Origin: Nipponacmea schrenckii
Lineage: Eukaryota; Mollusca; Gastropoda; Lottiidae
Direction: 5' to 3'
NCBI GenBank assembly: GCA_030562195.1
Contig: CM060202.1
Span: 34,647,880-34,711,879, forward strand
DNA: 64,000 bases
Below, piece by piece: positions 46,158 through 57,510 of this stretch. A program made the position numbers and the translations under genes. Numbering within the stretch: the stretch's first letter is position 1; each line of letters opens with the position of its first letter. Under the pieces are notes generated by a model that was given only the letters and a program-made list of their open reading frames with translations, had not been told where the DNA came from and did not search any database.

Positions 46158-47803
46158 CTAGATCCCCAGGCTTCGCGAGGTTCTGACGCAGTGCGTAGCA
46201 GTTTTGTTATACGCTTTAAAACTACCCCACAAAGTATCTATAGAACACTAACGTTATTTTACAGAGTATAAGTCGTTTTTCTTTAAAGCATAATTGGTTC
46301 GCTGAAACTCGTGTCATGTAGATCGCCCAAACGCATAATTCAACAAACAGTTTTTAACAATGAAATTCGCAATTTTCAAAAGGTGATAAAACGGAAAGTA
46401 TACATCGTACATCAAAATATAATATATCAATGGATAGATCTTTTCGAGAGCTATCACATTTGTGCTGCTTACAAGGTTACCAAATTTCAAGGTAACAATA
46501 TACGACCATTCGAAGTTTTTATATATTACTATCAGGTAAATATCAAAATCAAAATCAAAATTCAAAAATCGGTTTCCAAATATGATTCAGAAATCGATAT
46601 TACATTCTATAGACATCAAAATTACGCGAATCGTAGTATCTCCAGAGGCCCCATTTCGATTTAAAGAAAATTACGCACAGTTAGTAGAGAAGAAATACAA
46701 AATTCTCAAATACTAAAAAGCGCATTTTTGATGGAAATATGTGGTTTTATATATCATTACAAAGAGCAGATAAACTGTAATAAGATTCAATATGAATTTT
46801 TGTTATTTTATAAATTAGTTCACGTGACAGAGCTCGTTAAAAATAAAAATCACAAATTTCAATCGGTTATAAAACCGGAAGTAGACATCGGACAACACAT
46901 ATGAATATATCATTGAATAGATATCATCAAGGGCAATAACTCATGTTCAGGTCACAAGGTCACCAAAGGTCAAGGTCACGAAATACGGGCCTTTGAAATT
47001 TTGGTCATTACCAAAAAATTAAAATGGAAATAAAAGAACATCAAAATCAAAATTAAAAAATCGGCTCCCAAATAAAGTTGCGCAATCGACTCTAGTCACA
47101 AGATATGAAAAAATAATGAAAATCGCTTTATCACCTGAGGCCCCATTTTTAATTTTACAAAATTTTAACATTTCAATATGGCGGCTTATCGTTTGCTTCC
47201 GGTCTGGATTTTTTCATCTTCGTTTTTTTGTATGACTATTTGTAGCATGTTGCAAAACGAATTTTTGAAATATCTTAAGAATTCCGGAAGTTAGGTTTTT
47301 AAAATTTACAAGAGAATAACTTCAAAACTGGAAGTGATGTCGAAAATTTGAAAAATTATTTAAGATCGCATTAACAATGTATATCTACCTGTAAGTTTTC
47401 AGGTGGATGAGAATAAAACTGTAGAAGTTGAAAAAAAAGCAAAAATTGAAAATAAAAAAGTCAGCTACAAAAGTAATGAAATTAGCAGTTTAAAACTGCA
47501 GTTAAGTAGCTAGCAGTTTAAAGTAGCTAACAAAAGAAGTTCTGTCAAAATCAGTTGAAAAATAGAGGAAATAAACAGCAAAAACCCAAAATAGCGCTAT
47601 TGCCCACAGCTCGTTTCCGGTTGACCTCAATGGCGTCATTTTGCATTTAACAAATACAAGTCACGCAGTTTGAATAACAGACAGCAACAGGTAGTTTGTG
47701 GCATGTCGCCTTCTTAGAGAATAATCGAATGTGAAATTCGAAAAAAAAAAAAAAAAAAAAACATTTCGAAAACAAAGCAGTGCGTTCGAAGAACGCACTG
47801 CAA
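46158..47803 (-). mobile_element. Helitron-like unit with type-d end (1646 bp)
   Basis: CTAG at 46158-46161 followed by the type-d terminus that abuts gap 1 in inverted form. The body is a diverged relative of unit C, with a CACGTGACAGAGCTC stretch near 46820, CCGGAAGT at about 46875 and ATGGCGGC at 47178. The 5' end has an A tract and the GCAGTGCGTTC hairpin (47777-47801). Confidence 0.45.
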
Positions 47804-50113
47804 CTAGAGCCGTACGCCTAACGGCACTGAAGCAGTGCGTTCCATCCAGGGATTCGTTCGTTAAGCAAAAGACAAAAAGGGTTTATTAAAATAAAAAAAT
47901 GTGCATCAGAAACGGATTTTGATTTCATAACAAACGCTCCCATACCCCATTTCCCCCCTTTCCCCTCTTTGCCCCTCCCCATCCTTAGCCCTCATCATCA
48001 ATTAAGATAGATAATAAGTTAAAATCATAATAAAAATTGGATAGAGGGTCGTTTAATCTAAAAAAGAAATCCGGATCGCCGAAACTCATATTTGTAAATC
48101 GCCCAAACGTAGAGAATAATACCCAATACAATGTAGATTGTTTTATATATTAAATTCGCAATTTTCGGATGGCGATGAAACAAAAAGTAGATATCGTACA
48201 AAAAATATATATATAGCATTGGATAGACAATGTCGAAGCTATATACAAATCGAAAGGTCACTAATGGTTAAAGTTGTCTTAAGTCGCCAGGGTATAACAT
48301 TGAGACACCACATAAATAGCGCGGCCTAACATTTTAAAATTTATATTGAATAGATTTTCGTCCCTTAGACCATTGTTCCAGTCAACTGTATATTATTGTT
48401 GCATAATATAAGAGATAAAATTTAAAATTCTAAAGGTTGTAATTTCGTTCCAAATATTCAATATTTACATCACCCACAACAGGAAAAACATATATAACAA
48501 CTTTGAATCATTTTAACTAGATGTACAACGATTAAACTAAAAAATAATTTCAGATCGCTGAAACTTATATCTTGTAGGTCGCCCAAATGCAACACATTAA
48601 ACAGATTGTTTTATAGGGAAAATTCGCAATTTTCAAATGGCGATAAAAGCGGAAGTATACATCTTACAATAAAGCTTAATATATCATTGGATAGAACTTC
48701 TCGAGAGCTATCATATTTGTACAGGTCAAAAATTCGTCAAAGGTCAACGTCACAATATACGACCCTTCAAAGTTTTTAAAAATTTTAATCGTTAAAAAAT
48801 CAAAATCAAAATCAAAATTCAAAAATCGGTTTCCATATATATTTCGGCAATCGGTTATAGATTCTATATACATCAAAATAACACAAATCGAATCATCCCC
48901 CGAGACCCTATTTCGATTTAAAGAAAAACACGCACCGTTAGTATAGAAGAAATTACAAAATTTTGACATTTTTAAACGCGCAATTTTGATTAAAGTACCA
49001 AGTGTGATATATTAATAGAAAGATGAGCTTAAGCGTAAAAGGAATATGTAAGAAATTTTGTCCTATGTAAATTGGGTCACGTGATAGAGCTCTTGAAAGT
49101 TAAAATTCGTGATTTTCAATTGGCTGCAAAACCGGAAGTAAACATCGGACAACAAAAGTGGAGATACCATTGGGCAGATATAATGAAGGGCAATAACTTT
49201 TGTTCAGGTCAAAAGGTCATCAAAGGTCAAGGTTGCGAAATATGACCGGTTAAAGTTTTGACAATTACTGAAAAAATTCAACCGGAAATAAAAGAAAAAC
49301 AAAATCGAAATTCAAAAATTCCTTCCCATACTTTTTTGCGTAATCAATTGATGTTTCTAGAAAATCTAAAATTATGCAAATTAGACATATCCCTGAGAAC
49401 TTATTTCAGTTTTACAAAATTTAGTCGTATCAAGATGGCGGAAGATCCGTTACTTCCGGTTCGAATTTTCTTAATTTAGCATTATTCAATAGACAATTGT
49501 AGCTAATTGCAAAAGAAATTTTTCAAATATCTTCATTATTCCGGAAGTGCAAAGTTCAACTTTAAAAGCAAATAACATCAAAACCGGAAGTGATATCGTA
49601 ATTTTGAAAAATAATTATACTTCGCAATCCAAATGTCTATATATCTGTAAGTTTTCAGATCGATCGAAATAAAACTGTAGAAGTTAGAAAATGCAAAAAA
49701 TTTCAAATTCAAAATGTCAGCGACAAAGTTGGGAAATGTATAATTCTTAAATTGCTATCTTTTAAAACTAAATTCAATGTAGTTACCTAAAAAAAAACGA
49801 TCAAAATCGGATCAAAAATAAAGCCGCAAATTGAAAAACAAAGAAAAACTGTAGACGGCGCTACGTCATTTCCTATAGGTCAAAATGGCGTCAAAATACA
49901 TTCATCAAATTTAGTCTCGCGGCATTTTCGGGAGAAATGTTAACAGAATGTGCGTGGCATGCGTAGTTTTGGCTGGGCGCTCTGACCAGAATTCGAAAAA
50001 AAAAAAAAAAAAAAAAAAAAAAAACATTTCGAAAACAAAGCAGTGCGTTCGATGAACGCACTGCAAAAAAAAAGACATTTCGAAAACAAACTGGGACTTT
50101 GCCGAAGGCACAA
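47804..50113 (-). mobile_element. Helitron-like unit, inverted counterpart of unit C
   Basis: Matches 11370-14048 in reverse, including the C/G-rich tract (47945-47980), type-c terminus and 5' CAGAGCGCCCAGCC stretch, but without the 474-bp insertion. Its 5' junction carries two hairpin-type cassettes, one intact (50040-50064) and one damaged (about 50090-50110). Confidence 0.5.
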
Positions 50114-52113
50114 CTAGAGTCACACGTGGCACAGAGTGGGACTTTGCTAACGTTGCAAAATTGCAACAGACAGGCCGAAACATCAGATTTTCTGGGAGCA
50201 TATGGCCAAAGCAACGAGGTATCTGTGTGCAAAGATTTTTTTGGAAAAACGTTATTTCCTATTGACGTAATTCGCTGACCTATATAAATGCTAAATTGAA
50301 AGTTTACCCGGATGTGCCACGCCCATCTCATTTGTTTTTTGCGTAAATCTTATAACATTCAAAATATATATTCACGGTACAAATTTGAAGCTTGTACATT
50401 TAAAAGATCACGAAATATGCACAAATACATTTCAAAAAGGCAAAATGTACTTTAATTTTAAAAGTGCAAAAATTAAATTTTAATTTTAAAAACTTTTGTT
50501 ATACATTGCTGGAAAGTGGACAAAAAGCCCCTTAAGAATCTGAAAATAATAAACCTATAAATTAATTAGGTCACGCTCTAGAGCAGTCCAAAGTTGTGAA
50601 TTTTGCTGTTTTCAGGCAGCTATAAAACCGGAAGTGGACGTCGGAGGTCAAATGTCAAAGTATTAAATGATAGACACGGTCAATGACCTTTGACCTACTA
50701 AAGTTCAAGGTCACCAAGGGTCAAGGTCACGAGAAATAAGCTTCCAAAATTAGAAAAAAAATATTAACTGGTTTCCTATTTTCGAAAAATTGCAACAAAC
50801 AGTCCGAATTATCTGATTTTCTGGAATAAACTGGCCAAAGCAATGAGGTATCTGTGTGCAAAGTACTTTTTTTTAAAAAAGGCTATTTACTGCAGCCGTA
50901 ATTCGCTGACCCATATAAATGGTAAATCGGAATTTTACACGGATGTGCCACGCCCATCTCATTTTTTTTTATATAAATCAAATCACATTCAAAATGAATA
51001 TTCACGGTACAAATTTGAAGTTTGTACATCTAATAGATCACCAGATATACATACATACATTTCAAGCAAACGTAAATACGGCAAAATATACTCAAATTTT
51101 CAAAAATCAAAAACTTCAATTTTCATTTGAAAAACTTTTGTTTTACATCGTTGGAAAGAGGACAAAAAGCACTTTAAGAATCTGAAAAAAATAACACTCT
51201 AAATTAATTAGGTCACGCTCTAGAGCAGTTCAAAGTTGCGAATTTTGCTGTTTTTGGGCAGCTATAAAACCGGAAGTAGACGTCGGAGGTCAAAGGTCAA
51301 AGTATCAACTGATAGCCAAGGTCAATGACCTTTGACCTGCTAAAGGTCATGGTCACCAAAGGTCAAGGTCACGAGAAATAAGCCCCCAAACTTTGAAAAA
51401 ATTCAACCGGATGTTGCAAAAATGCAAAAGCGAAATTCAAAAATCGACTTCCAATGTTTTTTTGCAATTTTTATGTTCTTTCATTTGACACCAAAATCAT
51501 CTCAATCGGATAAGCCATAATGCCTGAATTAAATTCGCGCAATTTCAGAAAAATCAAAATGGCGGCGAAAGTTGCGCATGCGGCCTTGATTTTATTTTCT
51601 TCGCTATTTTGTATGGCTAATGGCTACCCGATGATACAAGTTTGAATCTCATACATTAAAAAAACCGGAAGTTATTCAATCGGACGTAAAACTCTATTTT
51701 TCGCAAAAACCGGAAGTGACGCAAACATTTTGACCTACTTTTTGGAAATCATTCCATGGGCTACATATACTCAATTTTTTTAAGATTAATCGGTCTTTAA
51801 ATAACAAAGTTGCAAAAATGTGCAAAATACGGCAAAAAAATGTGTGCTACGAATTTTGAAATTTTGAAATTGCTATCTTGTTGGAAATTGTTTCAAGTTT
51901 TCAAAAATGCAAACCCGACGAAAATCGGTCCAAAAATGCGAGTTCTAGAGCCACTGACCGACTTTTTAGACATGTTGCAATGCAGCACTTCCGGTTTTGC
52001 AAAAATGTTCCAATTTATATTTAATAGAAACGTCGCCACAACAGAAGGTCTAGAGAAGTTGTGAAATTGCTGCAACTATTGCAGCCTAGGCTGTGTGCCC
52101 TGTGTAAATTTCG

Positions 52114-52144
<31 letters not shown>

Positions 52145-52194
52145 ATTGACAAACCGAAAAAAAACTGGGACTTTGCGGTAGCAAAGTCCCACAA
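50114..52194 (-). mobile_element. Helitron-like unit, first family (2081 bp)
   Basis: Closely matches 44074-46157. Type-a terminus at left, DR1 motif at 51287-51299, unit-D-like block with ATGGCGGCG and GCGCATGCGGCC near 51560, and A tract (about 52114-52142) with hairpin at right. Confidence 0.5.
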
Positions 52195-52244
52195 CTAGAG
52201 CCACATGTGGCACAGAGTGGGACTTTGCTAATGTTGCAAATTGC

Positions 52245-54350
52245 AAGCAACTTTGATGAAACATGTATGTAACTATTTTGAATATTTGAATAAATAGTGT
52301 TTGAAAAAAGGTATCTCCTTTATTGAAGAGTTCTACTTTTAGCGTGCCTGGAACGGTTCCGAGAACGGTTCTCACTCGACAACGTAAACCTCCAGTAATA
52401 ACATATGTATGATAGTATAAAGCATTAGTAATTATAAACGGAAACGTTAAGTTTCGTTTTACAGGTCTTGATAAAAGCAGTTTAGCATGATGCGGCAAGT
52501 TAAACAAATCCACCGTCATAACCTTAGTTCACAAATATAAAAAAACAAAGGCATTTGTAGCAAATTGAAATGTAAACCTAAATTAACTAAATTATGCAAT
52601 ATAAACACTAAATGACAACCTACACTCCAGCAATAACATAGTATAAAGCAATAGTAATCTAAAACTAGAACTGTGAACAGCTCCGAGCGTGGCAACTATG
52701 CGTTATCCCATGGATTTCGAACATTTTGAAACTTCTAACCTGCTAGCTTTCAATTCCGATACTTTTCAGCCTCCAATTGTGGAACAAGCGTAACAATATT
52801 GTTAGATCTATAGACAGCTGATGTCAAGGCCATTCTATATGGAAAATTTCAAGGTCATTGAAGGTGAAGGTCACAAGATTTAGAATTTCAAATTTTTAAA
52901 AAATTCAAACGGGCATAAATAATAAATGACGGACTAATTAAATTTTAAAGAAAATTTGCCATTCTCGGAAAAATGGCGCATGCGCAACTAGCAATTGGAA
53001 TTTTTTTCTTCTCGGGGGATACAAATTATTTTGTATAGCTAATATATACTGTTTTTGCTTACATTCTTGAATTACACGGGATGTAGGGTCGCCTGAAATG
53101 AGATAAAAAACCGGAAGTCCCCACGCCCAAACCGGAAGTGATCAAAAAATTTTGATGATATATTTTTAATTGTGTTGCGTATTTATCTATATCCTGTAAA
53201 TTTCAGATCGATCCGAACATTAGAGCCCGAAAGTGTAATATAACCGTCCAAAATTGCAAAATAGTCAGATTTCGGTGGGCTATAAAACCGGAAGTTAATA
53301 TTTGTCATGCAATATCAGCACATCTATAGACAGCTGAGGTCAAGAACATTCTACATCTCAAATGTCAAGGTCATTGAAGTCAAGGTCACGAGATATAGAG
53401 TTTTAAATTTTTGAAAAATTCGAACGGGCATAAAAAAAATTCAAATTCGAAAATCAAAATTCTGTTCCCAACATTTTTTAGATAAAGTATCAAGGTTTTG
53501 ATAGACACCAAAATCATAAAAATCGGTCAATAATTGGCGGATTTATTAAATTTTTAAGGAAATTTGCCATTTTTGAAAACTGCGCATGCGCAACATTCAA
53601 TTTAATTTTTCTTCATCTCAGGGGATTAAAATCATTTAGTATAGCTTAAATATACTGTTTTTGTTTAGATTCATGAATTACATGGGAAGCAGGGTCGCCC
53701 GACATGAGACGAAAAAACCCGAAGTCCCCACGCCCAAACCGGAAGTGATCAAAAAATTTTGATGATGTAGTTTCAATTGCGCTGCCTATCTAAATATTAT
53801 GTTAGATATTCATTTTTGATTCCAGCCCATATAAAAACCATTGGTGAAAACAAATCGTATATCTTTTTCCGTTTGGGCTAGCGAGCTTCCCAAAAAAAAA
53901 AAAAAAAATAATCCGAACGAAAACAAAGCGTGACAAATTTTATTTGCCACGCAATAATCATTAATTGCTCTTAATAAGAACACAAATTTACAAAATTCCA
54001 GCGAACTACGTGTCATCAAAAACGGATGCCTTTGGGCTGTGGACAAACTATTAGAATTCTTTTGATGTCTATATCAAAGAATGCACTTGGAAACTTTGTT
54101 CATATTCACCAATTGATAATACACAGTCAGTTAATGACCAGTTGATATTACTCAATGAAAACTTCAACTGTTCAAATAAGCCAACATGTAATATAAACTA
54201 TCAAGCCATCGAATTTCGCATGGCTGTTTAACTGGGTCTATTCATTGGAGTTGAAAAACGAAAACACTGATGGATATCCCCGGATATTAGCCCACTGCTC
54301 TAGAAAGAACAAGGTTATCCAAAGTCATGATCAAAAATAAGAGAAATAAG
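52245..54350. repeat. Divergent insert with a 520-bp tandem duplication and NRF1-like sites
   Basis: Two related blocks at about 52800-53260 and 53320-53790 each contain ATCTATAGACAGCTGA, an AAGGTCATTGAAG stretch, CGCATGCGCAAC and paired CCGGAAGT motifs. They resemble the Helitron-like families only in motif content. 52245-52800 and 53860-54350 hold nothing I recognise; GGAACGGTTC-type inverted repeats occur at about 52350-52370. An open minus-strand frame at 53810-54046 includes a homopolymer-encoded Phe run and is not convincing. Confidence 0.5.
53581..53592. promoter_or_regulatory. Perfect NRF1-type palindrome TGCGCATGCGCA
   Basis: A 12-base exact palindrome matching the NRF1 consensus. 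A second, GCGCATGCGC, is at 52976-52985 in the sister block. Functional status unknown. Confidence 0.4.
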
Positions 54351-54593
54351 GAAGTTATAAACCTGTTCCCTTTTTGAACTAAAAGGCTGACATTATTGAT
54401 TGTTTCAAACAAATCAACCAAATTAATGATGAACATCTGTGCAAAGTCCTATTATGAACAAAGTGTTTTTGCGGAAGTTATGAACCAAACTCCATAAGTA
54501 TGCAATCAGGATACAACCCAAATGTGTCACGCCCATTCGAAAATATTTTTAAGATGCATTCCCTTCTTTTAATTGAAAAAAAAAAAAAAAATG

Positions 54594-54838
54594 TAATATT
54601 TACATAAATAGAGAGTAGAGGTGTTCTAATGACTTGGAAAAATAGCAGCTTGTCTCACAGGTCCTTAGTTAAGTCGTAATTAAGCTATTTACGACAAGGA
54701 TTCCTCTTTAGTACCCTACATTACCATTCAAAAGAGGAAAACCTTGCTGTAATTCGCTTAATTAAGACTTAACTAAGGACCTGTGAGACAAGCTACTAGT
54801 CATTAGAACACCTCTACTCTCTATTTATGTAAGTATTA
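54594..54838. mobile_element. Foldback (palindromic) MITE-like element, 245 bp
   Basis: The outer 75-95 bases of each side are inverted copies of each other with small indels (TAATATTTACATAAATAGAG left, CTCTATTTATGTAAGTATTA right), around a short centre near 54720. Nothing is encoded. It lies in a diverged sub-repeat between two related host segments. Confidence 0.75.
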
Positions 54839-57510
54839 GCCTTTTCATTTTCATCCAATGAAAACAAGGGAAGCCATCTTTAAATGTAATCAATTGGTAT
54901 AAATATGTCAATATATATTCAAAATTTGAAGCATCTACATGAGATATACACACCATAAAGGTGAAAAAAGCGAAAATACAAAAATTGGAAAAATTGAAAT
55001 TCTAAAACCCGTTCCCTTTTTTGAAGCCTTTGTTCAAAATATCTGACTTTCTGGTATAAAATGGCCAAAGCATCGAGGTACCTGTGTGCAAAGTACTTTT
55101 TTGAAAAACGTTATTTCCTACAGATGTAAAGCGCTGACCGATATAAATGGTAAATGGGAAGTTTACCCGGATGTGCCACGCCCATCTCATTTTTTTGGCG
55201 TAGGTCTAATCACATTCACAATGTATATGCACGGTACAAATTTGAAGCATGTACATCTAATAGATCACGAGATATACACACATACATTTCTAAAAAACGT
55301 CAATACGGCAAAATGTACTTTTATTTTAAAAAATCAAAAATTTCAATTTTCATTTTAAAAACCTTTGTTATACATCGTTGGAAAGAGGACAAAAAGCACT
55401 TTAAGAATCTGAAAAAAATAACACTCTAAATTAATTAGGTCACGCTCTAGAGCAGTCCAAAGCTGCGAATTTCGCTGTTTTTGGGCAGCTATAAAACCGG
55501 AAGTAGACGTCGGAGGTCAAATGTCAAAGTATCAACTAATAGCCAAGGTCAATGACCTTTGACCTACTAAAGGTCATGGTCACCAAAGGTCAAGGTCACG
55601 AGAAATAAGCCCCCAAACTTTGAAAAAATTCAACCGGATGTTGCAAAAATGCAAAAGCGAAATTCAAAAATCGACTTCCAATGTTTTTTTGCAATTTTTA
55701 TGTTCTTTCATTTGACACCAAAATCATCTCAATCGGATAAGCCATAATGTCTGAATTAAATTCGCGCAATTTCAGAAAAATCAAAATGGCGGCGAAAGTT
55801 GCGCATGCGGCCTTGATTTTATTTTCTTCGCTTTTTTGTATGGCTAATGGCTTCCCGATGATACAAGTTTGAATCTCATACATTAATAAAACCGGAAGTT
55901 ATTCAACCGGACGTAAAACTCTATTTTTCACAAAAACCGGAAGTGACGCAAAAATTTTGACCTACTTTTTGGAAATCATTCCATGGGCTACATATACTCA
56001 ATTTTTTTTAAGAATAATCGGTCTTTAAATAACAAAGTTGCAAAAATGTGCAAAATACGGCAAAAAAATGTGTGCTACGAATTTTCGAATTTTGAAATTT
56101 TGAAATTGCTATTCCACATTAGAAATAAGCCCCCAAACTAAAAAAAACTGATTTTTTGCAAATGTCGCAAAATTGCAACAAACAGGCAGAAACATTTGAT
56201 TTTTTGGGATAAACTGGCCAAAGTAATGAGATATATGTCTGCAAGGTACTTTTTTGAAAAACGTTATTTACTGCAGCCGTAATTCGCTGACCGATATAAA
56301 TGGTAAATCACCCGGATGTGCCACGCCCATCTCGTTTTTTTGGGGGGGAATCTAATCATATTCAAAATGTATATTCACAGTAAAAATTTGAAGCTTGTAC
56401 AGCTAATAGATCACAAGATATACACACATACATTTCAAAAAAGCGAAAATACGGCAAAATGTACTTTTCTTTGCAAAAATCAAAAACTTCAATTTTCATT
56501 TTACAAACTTTTGTTATATATCGTTGGAAAGAGGACAAAAAACAATCTAGGAATCTGAAAAAATTAACACTCTAAATTAATTAGGTCACGCTCTAGAGCA
56601 GCCCAAAGTTGCGAATTTTGTTGTTTTCGGGCAGCTATAAAACCGGAAGTAGACGTCGGAGGTCAAAGTTCAAAATATCAACTGATAGCCAAGGTCAATG
56701 ACCTTTGACCTACCAAAGGTCAAGGTCGTCAAAGGTCAAGGTCACGAGAAATAAGCCCCAAAACTTTGAAAAAATTCAACCGGATGTTGCAAAAAAGCAA
56801 AAGCAAAATTCAAAAATCGATTTCCAACATTTTGATCGCAATCGACTAAGCTTTCCAGAAATATAAACATCACACAAATCGCTCTTACCGTAGAGGCCCC
56901 ATTTTGAGTTTTACAAAAAAGTGACATTTCAAGATGGCGGCCAAAGTTTTACTTCCGGTCCGAATTTTTTCTTCTTCGTTTTTTTGTCTTTTAATTCAAT
57001 TAAGATTGACATAAATTTTATTGCGATACATCAATTACAGCACAAGTAGGTCAACCGGAAGTTTAAACCCTTTTTACGCTGAAACCGGAAATGAAGCACA
57101 AATTTTGACTCTGCCATTGTTTTCATATTCGTGACACTTGAAAGCACCCAAATTTTCAGACCAATCGGTCTTAAAATAGCAAAGTTGCAAAAATGTGCAA
57201 AATACGGCAAAAAAATGTGTGCTATGAATTTTCGAATTTCGATATTTTTTAACTGCTATCTTGTTGAAAATTGTTTCAAGTTTTCAAAAATGCAAACCCG
57301 AAAAAAATCGATCAAAAATTGCGACTTCTAGAGCCACTGACCGACTTTTTAGGTATCTTGCAATGCAGCACTTCCGGTTTTGCAAAAATGTTCCATTTTA
57401 TATTTATGCAACACGTCGCCACTACAGAAGGTCTGGAGATGTTGTGAAATTGCTGCAACTATTGCAGCCTAGGCTGTGTGCCCTGTGTAAATTTCGAAAA
57501 AAAAAAAAAA

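Larger units (their letters stand above)
52195..57510 (-). mobile_element. Composite of two partial Helitron-like units around a large insert
   Basis: Begins at left with the type-a terminus (CTAG 52195-52198) for only about 50 bases, then unrelated sequence (52245-54350). Diverged sub-repeats with a foldback element follow (54350-55060), then a normal first-family unit from about 55060. At about 56105-56130 the 5' module of that unit is fused to the second sub-repeat of another, without terminus or hairpin. The right end is an A tract and CTAG with no hairpin. Confidence 0.45.
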
